Shown here: one piece after another, positions 55,416 to 63,090 of the stretch
How positions within the stretch are numbered: the stretch's first letter is position 1
Layout: every line of letters starts with the position of its first letter
Assembly (NCBI GenBank): GCA_002101235.1
Contig: LWTL01000116.1
Span: forward strand, 1 to 64,000
Source of the DNA: Cycloclasticus sp. symbiont of Bathymodiolus heckerae
GTDB lineage: Bacteria; Pseudomonadota; Gammaproteobacteria; Methylococcales; Cycloclasticaceae
DNA length: 64,000 nt
Direction of reading: 5' to 3'
Notes under the pieces: generated by a model
The model's database searches: none
What the model was told of the DNA's origin: nothing
Seen by the model: only the letters and a program-made list of their open reading frames with translations
Translations under genes and position numbers: made by a program

Positions 55416-56015
55416 ATGCAAAATAAGAATGTAATGATGAGTGTTTTACTGGTGCTTTTATTGTCTGCAGGGGGCGCGCAAGCGGCTAAACCTGAGAGTA
55501 ACGTTGGAAGTAAAGCCCAGCATAGTGAGTCCTTTTGGGATAAGTGGTTTAGCCGTGGAGAAAGAGTTGATGACTCAGACTATGCGGAAGATGCGCGAAG
55601 GGAAGAGAAAAAATCCAAAGATAGAGATGATAAGCGCGAGCAAAAATCGAATCGTTACTTTAGTGATGTAGAGCGATCACGCATTGCAGATTATTACCGT
55701 AGCGAACAGGGTGAGCAGAACTACAAAAAAGGAAAAAAGAATAAGAAAAAACAGCTGCCACCAGGTTTACAAAAAAAATTAGCGCGAGGTGGGCAGTTGC
55801 CTCCGGGTTGGCAAACAAAGATGGCTCGTGGAGAAGTGCTGGATGGTGAAATATTGAGAAATTCAGAGCTCATCCCTGACGAGTTGGCAAGGCGTTTGCC
55901 AGTGCTACGTGATGGCGAAGAAATTCGTCGTGTAGGCGATAGGGTGGTGCGTGTATTAGAAGGTAATGGTACAGTTATTGATGTTATCGATTTGGCGGAC
56001 ATTCTTTTACGCTAA
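55416..56015 (+). CDS. exported RcnB/CigR-like protein
   Basis: A 199-residue secreted protein with a signal peptide (ending GGAQAA). A charged, Lys/Asp/Glu-rich middle (EEKKSKDRDDKREQK) is followed by two copies of a LPPG motif (QLPPGLQKKLARGG and QLPPGWQTKMARGE) and a C-terminal VGDRVVRVLEGNGTVIDV module. This layout is that of RcnB/CigR-type envelope proteins of uncertain function. TAGGAG precedes the ATG by six bases. Confidence 0.72.
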   Translation: MQNKNVMMSVLLVLLLSAGGAQAAKPESNVGSKAQHSESFWDKWFSRGERVDDSDYAEDARREEKKSKDRDDKREQKSNRYFSDVERSRIADYYRSEQGEQNYKKGKKNKKKQLPPGLQKKLARGGQLPPGWQTKMARGEVLDGEILRNSELIPDELARRLPVLRDGEEIRRVGDRVVRVLEGNGTVIDVIDLADILLR

Positions 56016-56031
56016 AAATTTAGAACCTAAG

Positions 56032-56062
56032 CTGTCTGGCTTTTATTACAAAGGCCAGACAG
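56032..56062. terminator. hairpin at the convergent ends of the RcnB-like and SLC13 genes
   Basis: CTGTCTGGC at 56032-56040 pairs with GCCAGACAG at 56054-56062; the SLC13 stop codon lies in the loop. The flanks are A/T-rich without a strong T run, so termination in either direction is plausible rather than certain. Confidence 0.5.
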
Positions 56063-57824
56063 TTAAAATAAGCGGTACAGAAATAATCGTAATAATAATT
56101 TCCAGCGGTAACCCCATTCGCCAATAATCCCCAAATTGATAACCACCTGGCCCCATTACTAAGGTGTTAGATTGATGTCCAATAGGCGTTAAAAAGGCAC
56201 AAGATGCGCCAATAGCAACAGCCATCAAGAAGGGGTCTATGCTCACGCCAAGTTGATTAGCGATACCTACCGAAATAGGCGCCATTACCAGCGCGGTCGC
56301 AGCATTGTTGATAATGTCGGATAGGAACATGGTGACAACTAAAATTAACGTGATAACCATGTAGATAGGCAATCCATTGGTCATGCTCACGATGCTGGTG
56401 GCAACCAAGTCGGTTGCGCCAGTGCTTTCTAGAGCTCGACCGACTGGAATCATACCGCCTAAGAGAATAATGATGGGCCAGTCGACATCGCGGTAGACGT
56501 CTTTGCCGGGTAAAAAACCCATTAAGGAATACACGAGAATAGCTAGAATAAAGGCGCCAGCCATAGGTAAAACATTGATAGCGCCAAGGGTAACCGCGCC
56601 GATGAAAATAGCTAATGCGATAACAACCCGACGTTGTTGGCCAATTTGTATGCCGCGTTCAGCAAGGGGTAATAAGTTGAGCTCAAGTAGCATATCATTT
56701 ACAAAAACCTTTTCGCACTGTAACAACAAAACATCACCGGCTTTAAAAACATGATTTCTTAAGCGTTTCTTAATCATTCTGCCTTCTTGAGCTAAGCCAA
56801 TAACAGCAACAGCATTAGCTGTACGTCGACGCAAGTAGGAGACATCACGACCAGTTAAAGGCGATGTGGCCGTAATAACGCACTCGGTGAGTGTTAGGTC
56901 GCCATCGGTTAAATCATCAAATGTTTTGCCGCTGGCGGTTTGAAACTCAAGATGAGCATCGGCAAACTTGCCTTGTAGAGTCAAGGGGTCGCCTCGCAGA
57001 ATTAAAATATCGTCTTCTTTGAGTGTGTAATTAGGGTTAGTGTTAAGCGCAAAGCGATTGCCGCGAGCGATACCCACGACACCAATATCATTGCTTTGTA
57101 AGGCTTCAATTTTATTAACGGCTAAGCTAATGAGCGGACTATCAGCCATTACTTTTGCTTCGTTTAAATAGCCGCTAACTTCAAACAATTGTTCGGGCGG
57201 GTTTTCCTCAAGACGTTTTTTAGGGATTAAGCGCCAGCCAATCAGGGTGATAAATAGAACGCCGACAACGGCGATAATCGAGCCGATGGGGGAGAAGTCG
57301 AACATGCTGAAAGCAGTGCCAGTAACATCTGCCCGATAGTTAGCAATAATGATATTGGGGGGCGTGCCAATCATAGTGCTCATGCCGCCTAAAATGCTGC
57401 CAAAAGCAATAGGCATAAGCACCATCGCGGGCGAACGGTTGTTTTCTTTAGCAGTTGCAATGGCAACGGGAAGGAGTAGGGCAAGTGCGCCCACATTGTT
57501 CATAAAGGCGGAAAAGAATGTGACGACAGCAGTTAATAAAGCAATGTGGATAATAGCATTACCGGTATAGGGTAATAGGTAAGCAGCGACGACATCGACA
57601 ACGCCGGCATTTTTTAAAGCTTGGCTAATAATTAAAACAGCAGCAACGGTAATAACTGCGGTATGTCCAAATCCGGCAAAGGCTTCATTGGGTGTGACTA
57701 AGCCAAATAATAAAACGGCTGTCATCGCGGTGAGAGCAACGAGGTCGTAACGCCATTTCCCCCAGGCGAATAAAACTAAAGTGGCAGAAAGGATGGTAAA
57801 TATTAAAACTTGGTCATTACTCAT
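56046..57824 (-). CDS. SLC13/DASS-family transporter with TrkA-C domains
   Basis: A 592-residue membrane transporter of the ArsB/NhaD-DASS group. Two membrane halves (FGHTAVITVAAVLIISQAL and NNVGALALLLPVA in the first; PIIILLGGMIPVGRALESTG and DIINNAATALVMAPI in the second) flank a soluble region at about 210-380 with two TrkA-C modules. Sulfate or dicarboxylate transport is typical for this architecture, but the substrate cannot be read here. Its start overlaps the end of the J-domain gene by eight bases, in the same operon. Confidence 0.86.
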   Translation of the reverse strand: MSNDQVLIFTILSATLVLFAWGKWRYDLVALTAMTAVLLFGLVTPNEAFAGFGHTAVITVAAVLIISQALKNAGVVDVVAAYLLPYTGNAIIHIALLTAVVTFFSAFMNNVGALALLLPVAIATAKENNRSPAMVLMPIAFGSILGGMSTMIGTPPNIIIANYRADVTGTAFSMFDFSPIGSIIAVVGVLFITLIGWRLIPKKRLEENPPEQLFEVSGYLNEAKVMADSPLISLAVNKIEALQSNDIGVVGIARGNRFALNTNPNYTLKEDDILILRGDPLTLQGKFADAHLEFQTASGKTFDDLTDGDLTLTECVITATSPLTGRDVSYLRRRTANAVAVIGLAQEGRMIKKRLRNHVFKAGDVLLLQCEKVFVNDMLLELNLLPLAERGIQIGQQRRVVIALAIFIGAVTLGAINVLPMAGAFILAILVYSLMGFLPGKDVYRDVDWPIIILLGGMIPVGRALESTGATDLVATSIVSMTNGLPIYMVITLILVVTMFLSDIINNAATALVMAPISVGIANQLGVSIDPFLMAVAIGASCAFLTPIGHQSNTLVMGPGGYQFGDYWRMGLPLEIIITIISVPLILTVWPL

Positions 57825-58299
57825 GATTATTTAATAATGTTTTTTTTGCGTGATTAATTTGTGTTGCCAAATGTTCTGACCCACCTTTATCAGGGTGGTT
57901 CTTTTGCATCAATCGTTTATGGGCATCGGTAATGTCTTTTTTGGATGCGCCTGACTTTAAACCTAAGATATCTAACGCCTCTTTGTTGTTCATGCTTTGA
58001 ACTTTGGGAGCGGCTGGTGGTTGATTGTTTTCTCGAGCGGATTTAATGGTTTTTACAATGCCAAGGACACGTAATAGGTTGGGGAGGTGTCTGGCTATTA
58101 ACGGAATAGCTGATCCAATGAATGCAAAAATTATATTGAGCTTGCCCGATACAGCGAGAAAAATGAGCCCCAAGCCAAGGAAGAGCCATAAAGATTTGCG
58201 TATATTTGCGGCAACAGTTTCTGCTGGAGTTGTTAGAAACCAGCGCACTAAGTAAATGGCGCCTAAGACGATACTAATAAGAATTAAAAGGCGAATCAT
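57817..58299 (-). CDS. membrane protein with C-terminal J domain
   Basis: A 160-residue protein with two N-terminal membrane segments (about 2-16 and 38-66) and a short J domain from about residue 107 to the end (DILGLKSGASKKDITDAHKR, HPDKGG). The HPD tripeptide is intact, so it could stimulate DnaK at the membrane, like Tim14/DjlC-type proteins. It overlaps the thioredoxin-like gene by four bases upstream and the transporter by eight bases downstream. Confidence 0.85.
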   Translation of the reverse strand: MIRLLILISIVLGAIYLVRWFLTTPAETVAANIRKSLWLFLGLGLIFLAVSGKLNIIFAFIGSAIPLIARHLPNLLRVLGIVKTIKSARENNQPPAAPKVQSMNNKEALDILGLKSGASKKDITDAHKRLMQKNHPDKGGSEHLATQINHAKKTLLNNHE

Positions 58300-58859
58300 G
58301 GTGCTTGAGTTCTGCGCTTGCTCATTTTAAAAGCCGCAAAATTTTGTTTGCGAGTTTGCCCGCTAACTACATACTCGCCAAGCCAAATAAATTCTTGATG
58401 ATCAACGATCATACCAACATGCCGGTAAATGACGTCGCCTTGTTGATTAAGAAAGACAAGAGTGGGCGTTAGTCGAACGCGGTGGCTTTTTGCAAAATCA
58501 ATACGGGTAACATCCTGCCGTTGCTCGTTGATTAAATGCTGAGGTGACTCAATGTCAATTTCGAACACTCGAAATTTTGATTTAAAATAATTCTGCACGG
58601 ACGTTTGATTGAAAACGGTTGTTTTCATGCGCTTACAAAAAGGGCAGTGTGTCGTACTGAAAAATAAGACAACGCCAAACTGTTCTGCTTTGCTCGCTTG
58701 TGCTAATTCTGCTGGAAGGTTGTTTGAAAAAACGTGAAAGAAGTCAAGTTTTGGGGTGTGACTACTGGGTGACGACGAGTAGGCGAAACAGTTTGTAGCC
58801 CCTGCATACAAAAGGAGTGTGATGCTGAAACGAATTATTGAGCTGTATATATTTAACAT
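58296..58859 (-). CDS. exported thioredoxin-fold protein
   Basis: A 187-residue periplasmic protein with a signal peptide (cleavage near residue 26) and a thioredoxin-like domain with redox motif CPFC at 72-75 in STTHCPFCKRM. The segment VRLTPTLVFLNQQG holds the cis-proline. It resembles SoxW/thioredoxin-related proteins that keep periplasmic thiols reduced. It is the first gene of a three-gene minus-strand operon with the J-domain and transporter genes. Confidence 0.85.
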   Translation of the reverse strand: MLNIYSSIIRFSITLLLYAGATNCFAYSSSPSSHTPKLDFFHVFSNNLPAELAQASKAEQFGVVLFFSTTHCPFCKRMKTTVFNQTSVQNYFKSKFRVFEIDIESPQHLINEQRQDVTRIDFAKSHRVRLTPTLVFLNQQGDVIYRHVGMIVDHQEFIWLGEYVVSGQTRKQNFAAFKMSKRRTQAP

Positions 58860-58908
58860 TTGTCGATTAAATCACAGTATTTTTTTTAATCTTGTCTAAG
58901 CTTAAAGT

Positions 58909-59409
58909 GTGCTTAGGGAAAATAGAAATAAAACGCTAAAACAAATCCACGATTTGCAAGGGAACGCAAAGCGTTATTGTTTTCTTATTGAAAATATACA
59001 TGAGTTTGACTCGCAAGAGTGGTTAACAGAAGTTAGCCTGATTCTACCCCGTATACACGCAGTGATGGGCATGATCGATAATTCTGATAGAGGTGAATGT
59101 TTGTTTGCGTTATCGGATATTGACGAGCGGTTTGATTTGTTTTGTCACTTAAAAAAGGTACTGGGTGATAAAGACGCCTACGAGATGGGTGACGAACTGA
59201 CCGAAAATGAAATGTACGGTAGTTTATCGGGTGATTTAGCAGATCTATATTTTGAAATAAGGCGGGGCTTAGACCTCATTCGGAATGGACGTGAGAATTT
59301 ACCGGCAGCATTGAGCTTATGGCGTGACGGTTTCTTTTTACATTGGGGGAAGCATCTAATAGATGCTGAAAAGCACTTGTACGACTTACGCGTGCACCAT
59401 CAAATTTAA
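58909..59409 (+). CDS. DUF5063-like protein
   Basis: A 166-residue soluble helical protein starting at GTG 58909. Several segments (CFLIENIHEFDSQEWLTEV, LYFEIRRGLDLIRNG, SLWRDGFFLHWGKHLIDAE) match the pattern of the DUF5063 family, whose function is not known. It is divergent from the thioredoxin gene and overlaps the end of the convergent aldolase gene by four bases. Confidence 0.65.
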   Translation: MLRENRNKTLKQIHDLQGNAKRYCFLIENIHEFDSQEWLTEVSLILPRIHAVMGMIDNSDRGECLFALSDIDERFDLFCHLKKVLGDKDAYEMGDELTENEMYGSLSGDLADLYFEIRRGLDLIRNGRENLPAALSLWRDGFFLHWGKHLIDAEKHLYDLRVHHQI

Positions 59410-59954
59410 ACCTGTTGAGCGAGCCACTTTATCTTTGCGGATTGTTCAATAGAGCGTAGCCATTTGTAAGCTAATTCTATGTTGTCAGCTGCTGCGTATA
59501 CGCCGTGAGATTGCACGATGGCGATAGGTTGCTTTTTCAAGCTTTCCGCTATTCGATTAGGCATCACATCGAGATAATTGTCTTCTTCGCAAGTAATGAC
59601 TTCAAGATCACCAAAATATAATCGGCCCTCAAAATCCACAGGACAAAACTGATTGCTGTTTAAGGTTAATGCAATGGTATAGGGGTTGTGGGCATGCAGT
59701 ACAGCTTGGCAGGTATTCTGTGCTTGGTAAATTGTTCGATGAATGCCGGCATCGAGTGATGCTTTAGCGGGAAGGGTTTGTTCGAATTGACAGGTGATTA
59801 ATTCATCGGGTTGGATGGTATCAGCACAAGCCCCTGTTTTTGTGATGATAAATGTGTCATCTAAACGCATAGACCCATTGCCGCTATGTGAATCATTCAA
59901 AGAGTGTTGGCATAGCAGGCGATAGTATAAAACTAATTGTTCTTTTGCGTTCAT
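59406..59954 (-). CDS. class II aldolase/adducin-domain protein
   Basis: A zinc-dependent sugar-phosphate aldolase or dehydratase-like protein of 182 residues. Metal ligands are visible in VLHAHNPY (HxH) and SHGVYAA; the front has GNGSMRLDDTFIITKTG. Methylthioribulose-phosphate dehydratase (MtnB) and fuculose aldolase share this fold, and no other methionine-salvage gene is nearby. I start at ATG 59954, which overlaps the stop of the PepSY gene by ATGA. It is the last gene of the Fur-box operon, so its link to iron is unexplained. Confidence 0.8.
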   Translation of the reverse strand: MNAKEQLVLYYRLLCQHSLNDSHSGNGSMRLDDTFIITKTGACADTIQPDELITCQFEQTLPAKASLDAGIHRTIYQAQNTCQAVLHAHNPYTIALTLNSNQFCPVDFEGRLYFGDLEVITCEEDNYLDVMPNRIAESLKKQPIAIVQSHGVYAAADNIELAYKWLRSIEQSAKIKWLAQQV

Positions 59955-60712
59955 GAGCTCTTTTTTGGGCGTTGTCGAAGCCAAATGATAACGCCTGTAA
60001 AGGCTAAGAATAAAAGAATGCCCCCGACTATATCAAAAAACAAGGTGCCGTAAGCACCGAAGAACCGACCGCTGTGTATATCAAGCATTAACGTTTCTAA
60101 AGAAATAATTTCAGATCGATATTGCATGCTTATGTCATTTTTGTCCGCTGTTGAAACAGTAGCACTCTTTACCCAATTGATATTGTAGTTAAAGGCTATA
60201 GGCGCTAAAACAAGGTCATTTGTTAATAAATAGATGGCATTATTAGCGAGGACATTAACGCGTTGCTGCTCGTCAAGCCCTATATGGCTAATATTGTTGG
60301 GTGCACCGTCAAGCCCATCTAACGTTTCGATTAACTGGCTGTCGGCATCAATCAGTAATAACTTGTTTGTTAAGGCGATAATTGTAAAATCAGCATGCTT
60401 TATCGCGCCCGTTAATGTGCTATCAATAGAAAGAGGCGGGCTAGTATTGATAAATAACATGTCATCAGCTTGGCTGATGGTGTGTTGTGGCGTTTTAAAA
60501 CGAATTATAACTGAAGGGTCCTGGACGTTATAAAGGCTCAGTAAAAAATCAGTGCTGATGTGTTGTTTCTTAAGCTCGAGATCATCGGTATGGTTGAGTG
60601 CGATGCCGGTAATAGAAATGAAAATAACAAACAAAGAAGCAAATAGTCCTGCGTAGCGGTGCCATATATACAGCGATAAGCCCTTGTTGCGGTTACGTCT
60701 TTGTCGGCTCAT
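59951..60712 (-). CDS. PepSY-associated membrane protein (reductase-like)
   Basis: A 253-residue protein with an N-terminal membrane segment (LFASLFVIFISITGIAL), a periplasmic domain and a C-terminal membrane segment (FFDIVGGILLFLAFTGVIIWL). Conserved histidines (WHRYAG with His18, ALNH with His41, and DIHSGRFFG near residue 215) could bind haem b, as in PepSY-TM electron-transfer proteins such as those that reduce ferric siderophores. It follows the FMN-binding protein by three bases, and together they could move electrons from the membrane to periplasmic iron. Confidence 0.84.
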   Translation of the reverse strand: MSRQRRNRNKGLSLYIWHRYAGLFASLFVIFISITGIALNHTDDLELKKQHISTDFLLSLYNVQDPSVIIRFKTPQHTISQADDMLFINTSPPLSIDSTLTGAIKHADFTIIALTNKLLLIDADSQLIETLDGLDGAPNNISHIGLDEQQRVNVLANNAIYLLTNDLVLAPIAFNYNINWVKSATVSTADKNDISMQYRSEIISLETLMLDIHSGRFFGAYGTLFFDIVGGILLFLAFTGVIIWLRQRPKKSS

Positions 60713-60715
60713 GGT

Positions 60716-61216
60716 TTATAGTTGTTGCTCAAGGTATAAAGCGATTCTAGCGATCTTCTTTAATGCGCGTACCGATAGTGTGGCGCCTGAAACACCATCT
60801 ATAGTCTGGCTCAACTGAATGTTTTCGTTCAGACTCGCAGCATTAAATTGACGGGTGAAAAATTCATGTTTCACCTCCCAACCGCGAGATTCTCGAAAGG
60901 TTAGTACTTTCAGCTGCTCGATGTGACCCTCTTCGATAACAACACCAACGGTTATGGGTTTTTCTTTTCCTATTTCGTGGAGTATCCAAGCGGTTTTAGT
61001 GCCTTCCTGCCAATATTTAGCTCGTATAAATGAAGGGGGGTGCTGCAAAATATCGCTAATAACGAGTTTTCTGTCTTTTGTTATCCATACGGTTGATGTA
61101 TCAGGAACGCGATTATTAAATGCGTGCTCGAGAAAAGCTAACGGAGTTTGGTAAATCCCTTTAGCTATTGCCGATTGCATAAACATGAAAGCAATAAAGA
61201 AAAATAGTTTCTTCAT
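60716..61216 (-). CDS. periplasmic FMN-binding domain protein
   Basis: A 166-residue exported protein with a signal peptide (ending SAIA, about residue 18) and an FMN-binding domain. The flavinylation motif DGVSGATLS has its acceptor threonine at residue 146 (SGAT at 143-146), like NqrC/RnfG-type domains modified by ApbE. It belongs to the Fur-box operon between the porin and PepSY genes. A role as covalent flavin carrier passing electrons to or from the PepSY protein is inferred. Confidence 0.85.
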   Translation of the reverse strand: MKKLFFFIAFMFMQSAIAKGIYQTPLAFLEHAFNNRVPDTSTVWITKDRKLVISDILQHPPSFIRAKYWQEGTKTAWILHEIGKEKPITVGVVIEEGHIEQLKVLTFRESRGWEVKHEFFTRQFNAASLNENIQLSQTIDGVSGATLSVRALKKIARIALYLEQQL

Positions 61217-61237
61217 GATGAGTCGCTTTATCTTTAT

Positions 61238-62485
61238 TTAGAACTGATAACCAAGCCCAATGTTTAAACCATTTTGCTCTACGCCGTCATCGTTACTTTG
61301 GTATTGGTAATCAGCTTTGATAACAACGTCTTCGTGTGGCCAGTAGTTAACGCCAATATCCCATTGTTCTTTCTCGGAATCTTTTGCGCTACCCGAATTG
61401 CTGCCGGCTTTATTGTCCCATTGGTTAAAACGTGCAAATACACCGAACTGTTCATTTATTCTAAATGAAGGTTCGATATAAAAGCCCTCTTGCTTGTCTG
61501 CGCCCGCTATTTTAACGGCTGATCCATCAATATCCCACGTGGCATACAATGCTTTAACACCGAAAGGGCCATTGTTCCAAATAGCGTGTGTTTCAATCAA
61601 ATTTCCGCTATCAAGACCGGCTACCAAGCCTTGCCCCATATCTTGCTGGTGTTGGGCTGTAATGGCGAGTTCTAAGCCGGGAATGCCGGTGTATTTAAGG
61701 CGAGCAGTTACGGCAGGGTCATTCGCTTTAGCCTTACTCACTTTCTGGCGGCCATTACGGATTTTAAAATCGTTATCAATCGTAAGGCCGGAGTGGACAT
61801 AAGCATCGTAACTAAAGCCAGCGCCTAATTGACCGTGTATGCCAGCACCCGCTGCCCACCATGTGGCAGGAATGATGTTTTTTTCAATCGGATTACGCTC
61901 TGTGCCATAGAAGGTAGGGGGCTCATGAGTTTCGTTGATAATGCCAACGGGTAGTAAAAACAAACCAGCACGAGCGGTGTGTTCATCGTTTAAGTCAAAA
62001 TCAATGTAAGCTTGTTCGAGTTCAACCTCACCATTTTTATCGTCACCGGCAATACTGTGCTCCAACTCAAGTTCTGAAAAAAAACGAATGTCGTCATTAA
62101 ACTCATGTCCAAAAAATAAAACAAAACGGTGAAAGTCTATCTCGTCTTTGTCACTTGCGCCGCCTTTGCCGGATAGGTTGTTGTAGTGCAGCTCACCATA
62201 ACCGCCTATCGTAGTTTTTTCAGCAAAACTAGCTAATTTCTGAATACCACTAGTGCTACCTGCGAGTGCTTCTGATGCGATAACGGCGGCCTCAGCTTTT
62301 TGATCTGTTATCGCAATAGATGAACGCAAATCAGCGTTTTCCTGCTGAAGCTGTTTGTTCTGCGCCTCTAGCGCATCAAGTCTTTTTGCAAGGTCTTCTA
62401 ACGTTAGCGCAGATACTTGTGGTGCGATAGCAAGGATCAGTAGAGCCGCTAATGCAGATTTTTTATTAATAGGAGCAAGTGTCAC
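61238..62485 (-). CDS. Fur-box-controlled outer-membrane porin with coiled-coil N-terminus
   Basis: A 415-residue porin from GTG 62485, chosen because CAGGA lies eight bases upstream and the signal peptide (LLILAIAPQVSA) then starts correctly. After the signal comes a trimerising coiled coil (LAKRLDALEAQNKQLQQENA), then a 16- to 18-strand-like barrel beginning TIGGYGELHYNN and ending LGYQF with a terminal Phe. Porins of this kind are often annotated as carbohydrate or phosphate-selective. A Fur box covers its promoter, and the gene opens a four-gene operon, so an iron-related substrate is likely. Confidence 0.87.
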   Translation of the reverse strand: MTLAPINKKSALAALLILAIAPQVSALTLEDLAKRLDALEAQNKQLQQENADLRSSIAITDQKAEAAVIASEALAGSTSGIQKLASFAEKTTIGGYGELHYNNLSGKGGASDKDEIDFHRFVLFFGHEFNDDIRFFSELELEHSIAGDDKNGEVELEQAYIDFDLNDEHTARAGLFLLPVGIINETHEPPTFYGTERNPIEKNIIPATWWAAGAGIHGQLGAGFSYDAYVHSGLTIDNDFKIRNGRQKVSKAKANDPAVTARLKYTGIPGLELAITAQHQQDMGQGLVAGLDSGNLIETHAIWNNGPFGVKALYATWDIDGSAVKIAGADKQEGFYIEPSFRINEQFGVFARFNQWDNKAGSNSGSAKDSEKEQWDIGVNYWPHEDVVIKADYQYQSNDDGVEQNGLNIGLGYQF

Positions 62486-62519
62486 GGTCGGTTCCTGAAT
62501 TAGTTTATTTATAGGGAGA

Positions 62520-62548
62520 ATGATAATGCGAATGATTCTCGTTTGCAA
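62520..62548 (-). promoter_or_regulatory. sigma-70 promoter of the porin operon
   Basis: On the minus strand: TTGCAA at 62548-62543, a 17-base spacer and TATCAT at 62525-62520. The Fur box lies over the spacer and -10, the classical position for repression by iron-loaded Fur. Confidence 0.65.
62522..62540. promoter_or_regulatory. Fur box
   Basis: GATAATGCGAATGATTCTC matches the Fur consensus GATAATGATAATCATTATC at 15 of 19 positions. It overlaps the porin promoter and lies about 95-112 bases before the divergent A-type carrier gene. Confidence 0.72.
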
Positions 62549-62598
62549 TATTATTCTGCTTGTTTCTGTAGAACTGAACTCTTTCTTGCAATATCTCG

Positions 62599-62604
62599 TA
62601 TAAT
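62599..62604 (+). promoter_or_regulatory. -10 element of the A-type Fe-S carrier gene
   Basis: A perfect TATAAT 29 bases before the ATG. The -35 is poor (TGAACT at 18 bases), so an activator may be needed. Confidence 0.5.
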
Positions 62605-62633
62605 ACAAATATTAATTATTTTCGGAGGCCGTT

Positions 62634-63026
62634 ATGGGCGCAGCACAATCTTTCAATACATCGTTAACTCATTCAGACATTAATATCAGCGAAGCGGCGG
62701 CCGAGAAATTAAAAGAGCTTTTTGAAGAGGTGGGTGACGAAATGGATGCAATTCGTATTTTTGTATCGGGCGGCGGCTGCAGTGGCATGACTTACGGGAT
62801 GACGTTTTCAGATGAAAAGACACCTTACGATAGTGTTTTAGATACAGGTGATTACAAGGTTTATGTAGATACGGTTGCATTGAATTATATGCGCGGCGTT
62901 GAGATTGACTTTGTTGACAAGGGCATGGGCGAAGCCAGCTTTGTTTTTAATAATGTATTTGCTGCAACAGGGGGTTCAGGCGGTTGTGGAACTTGCGGTT
63001 CAGCAAGTGGTGGTTGCGGTAGTTAA
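62634..63026 (+). CDS. erpA: A-type iron-sulfur carrier (ErpA/IscA family)
   Basis: Delivers Fe-S clusters to target enzymes. The 130-residue protein has the family core (ISEAAAEKLKELFEE, IRIFVSGGGCSGMTYG with Cys49, and SFVFNNVFA). Its C-terminus is Gly/Cys-rich with CGTC at 118-121 and another Cys at 128, giving three tail cysteines instead of the usual CGC pair. I favour ErpA because it stands alone rather than in an isc operon, but cannot exclude another A-type carrier. GGAGG lies seven bases before the ATG. It is divergent from the Fur-box operon. Confidence 0.82.
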   Translation: MGAAQSFNTSLTHSDINISEAAAEKLKELFEEVGDEMDAIRIFVSGGGCSGMTYGMTFSDEKTPYDSVLDTGDYKVYVDTVALNYMRGVEIDFVDKGMGEASFVFNNVFAATGGSGGCGTCGSASGGCGS

Positions 63027-63090
63027 TGTCTATTCTGTAAGCCCTATTTATTCTAAATATAATTTATAGCGGCAAGTAAAGCCGGTATTA

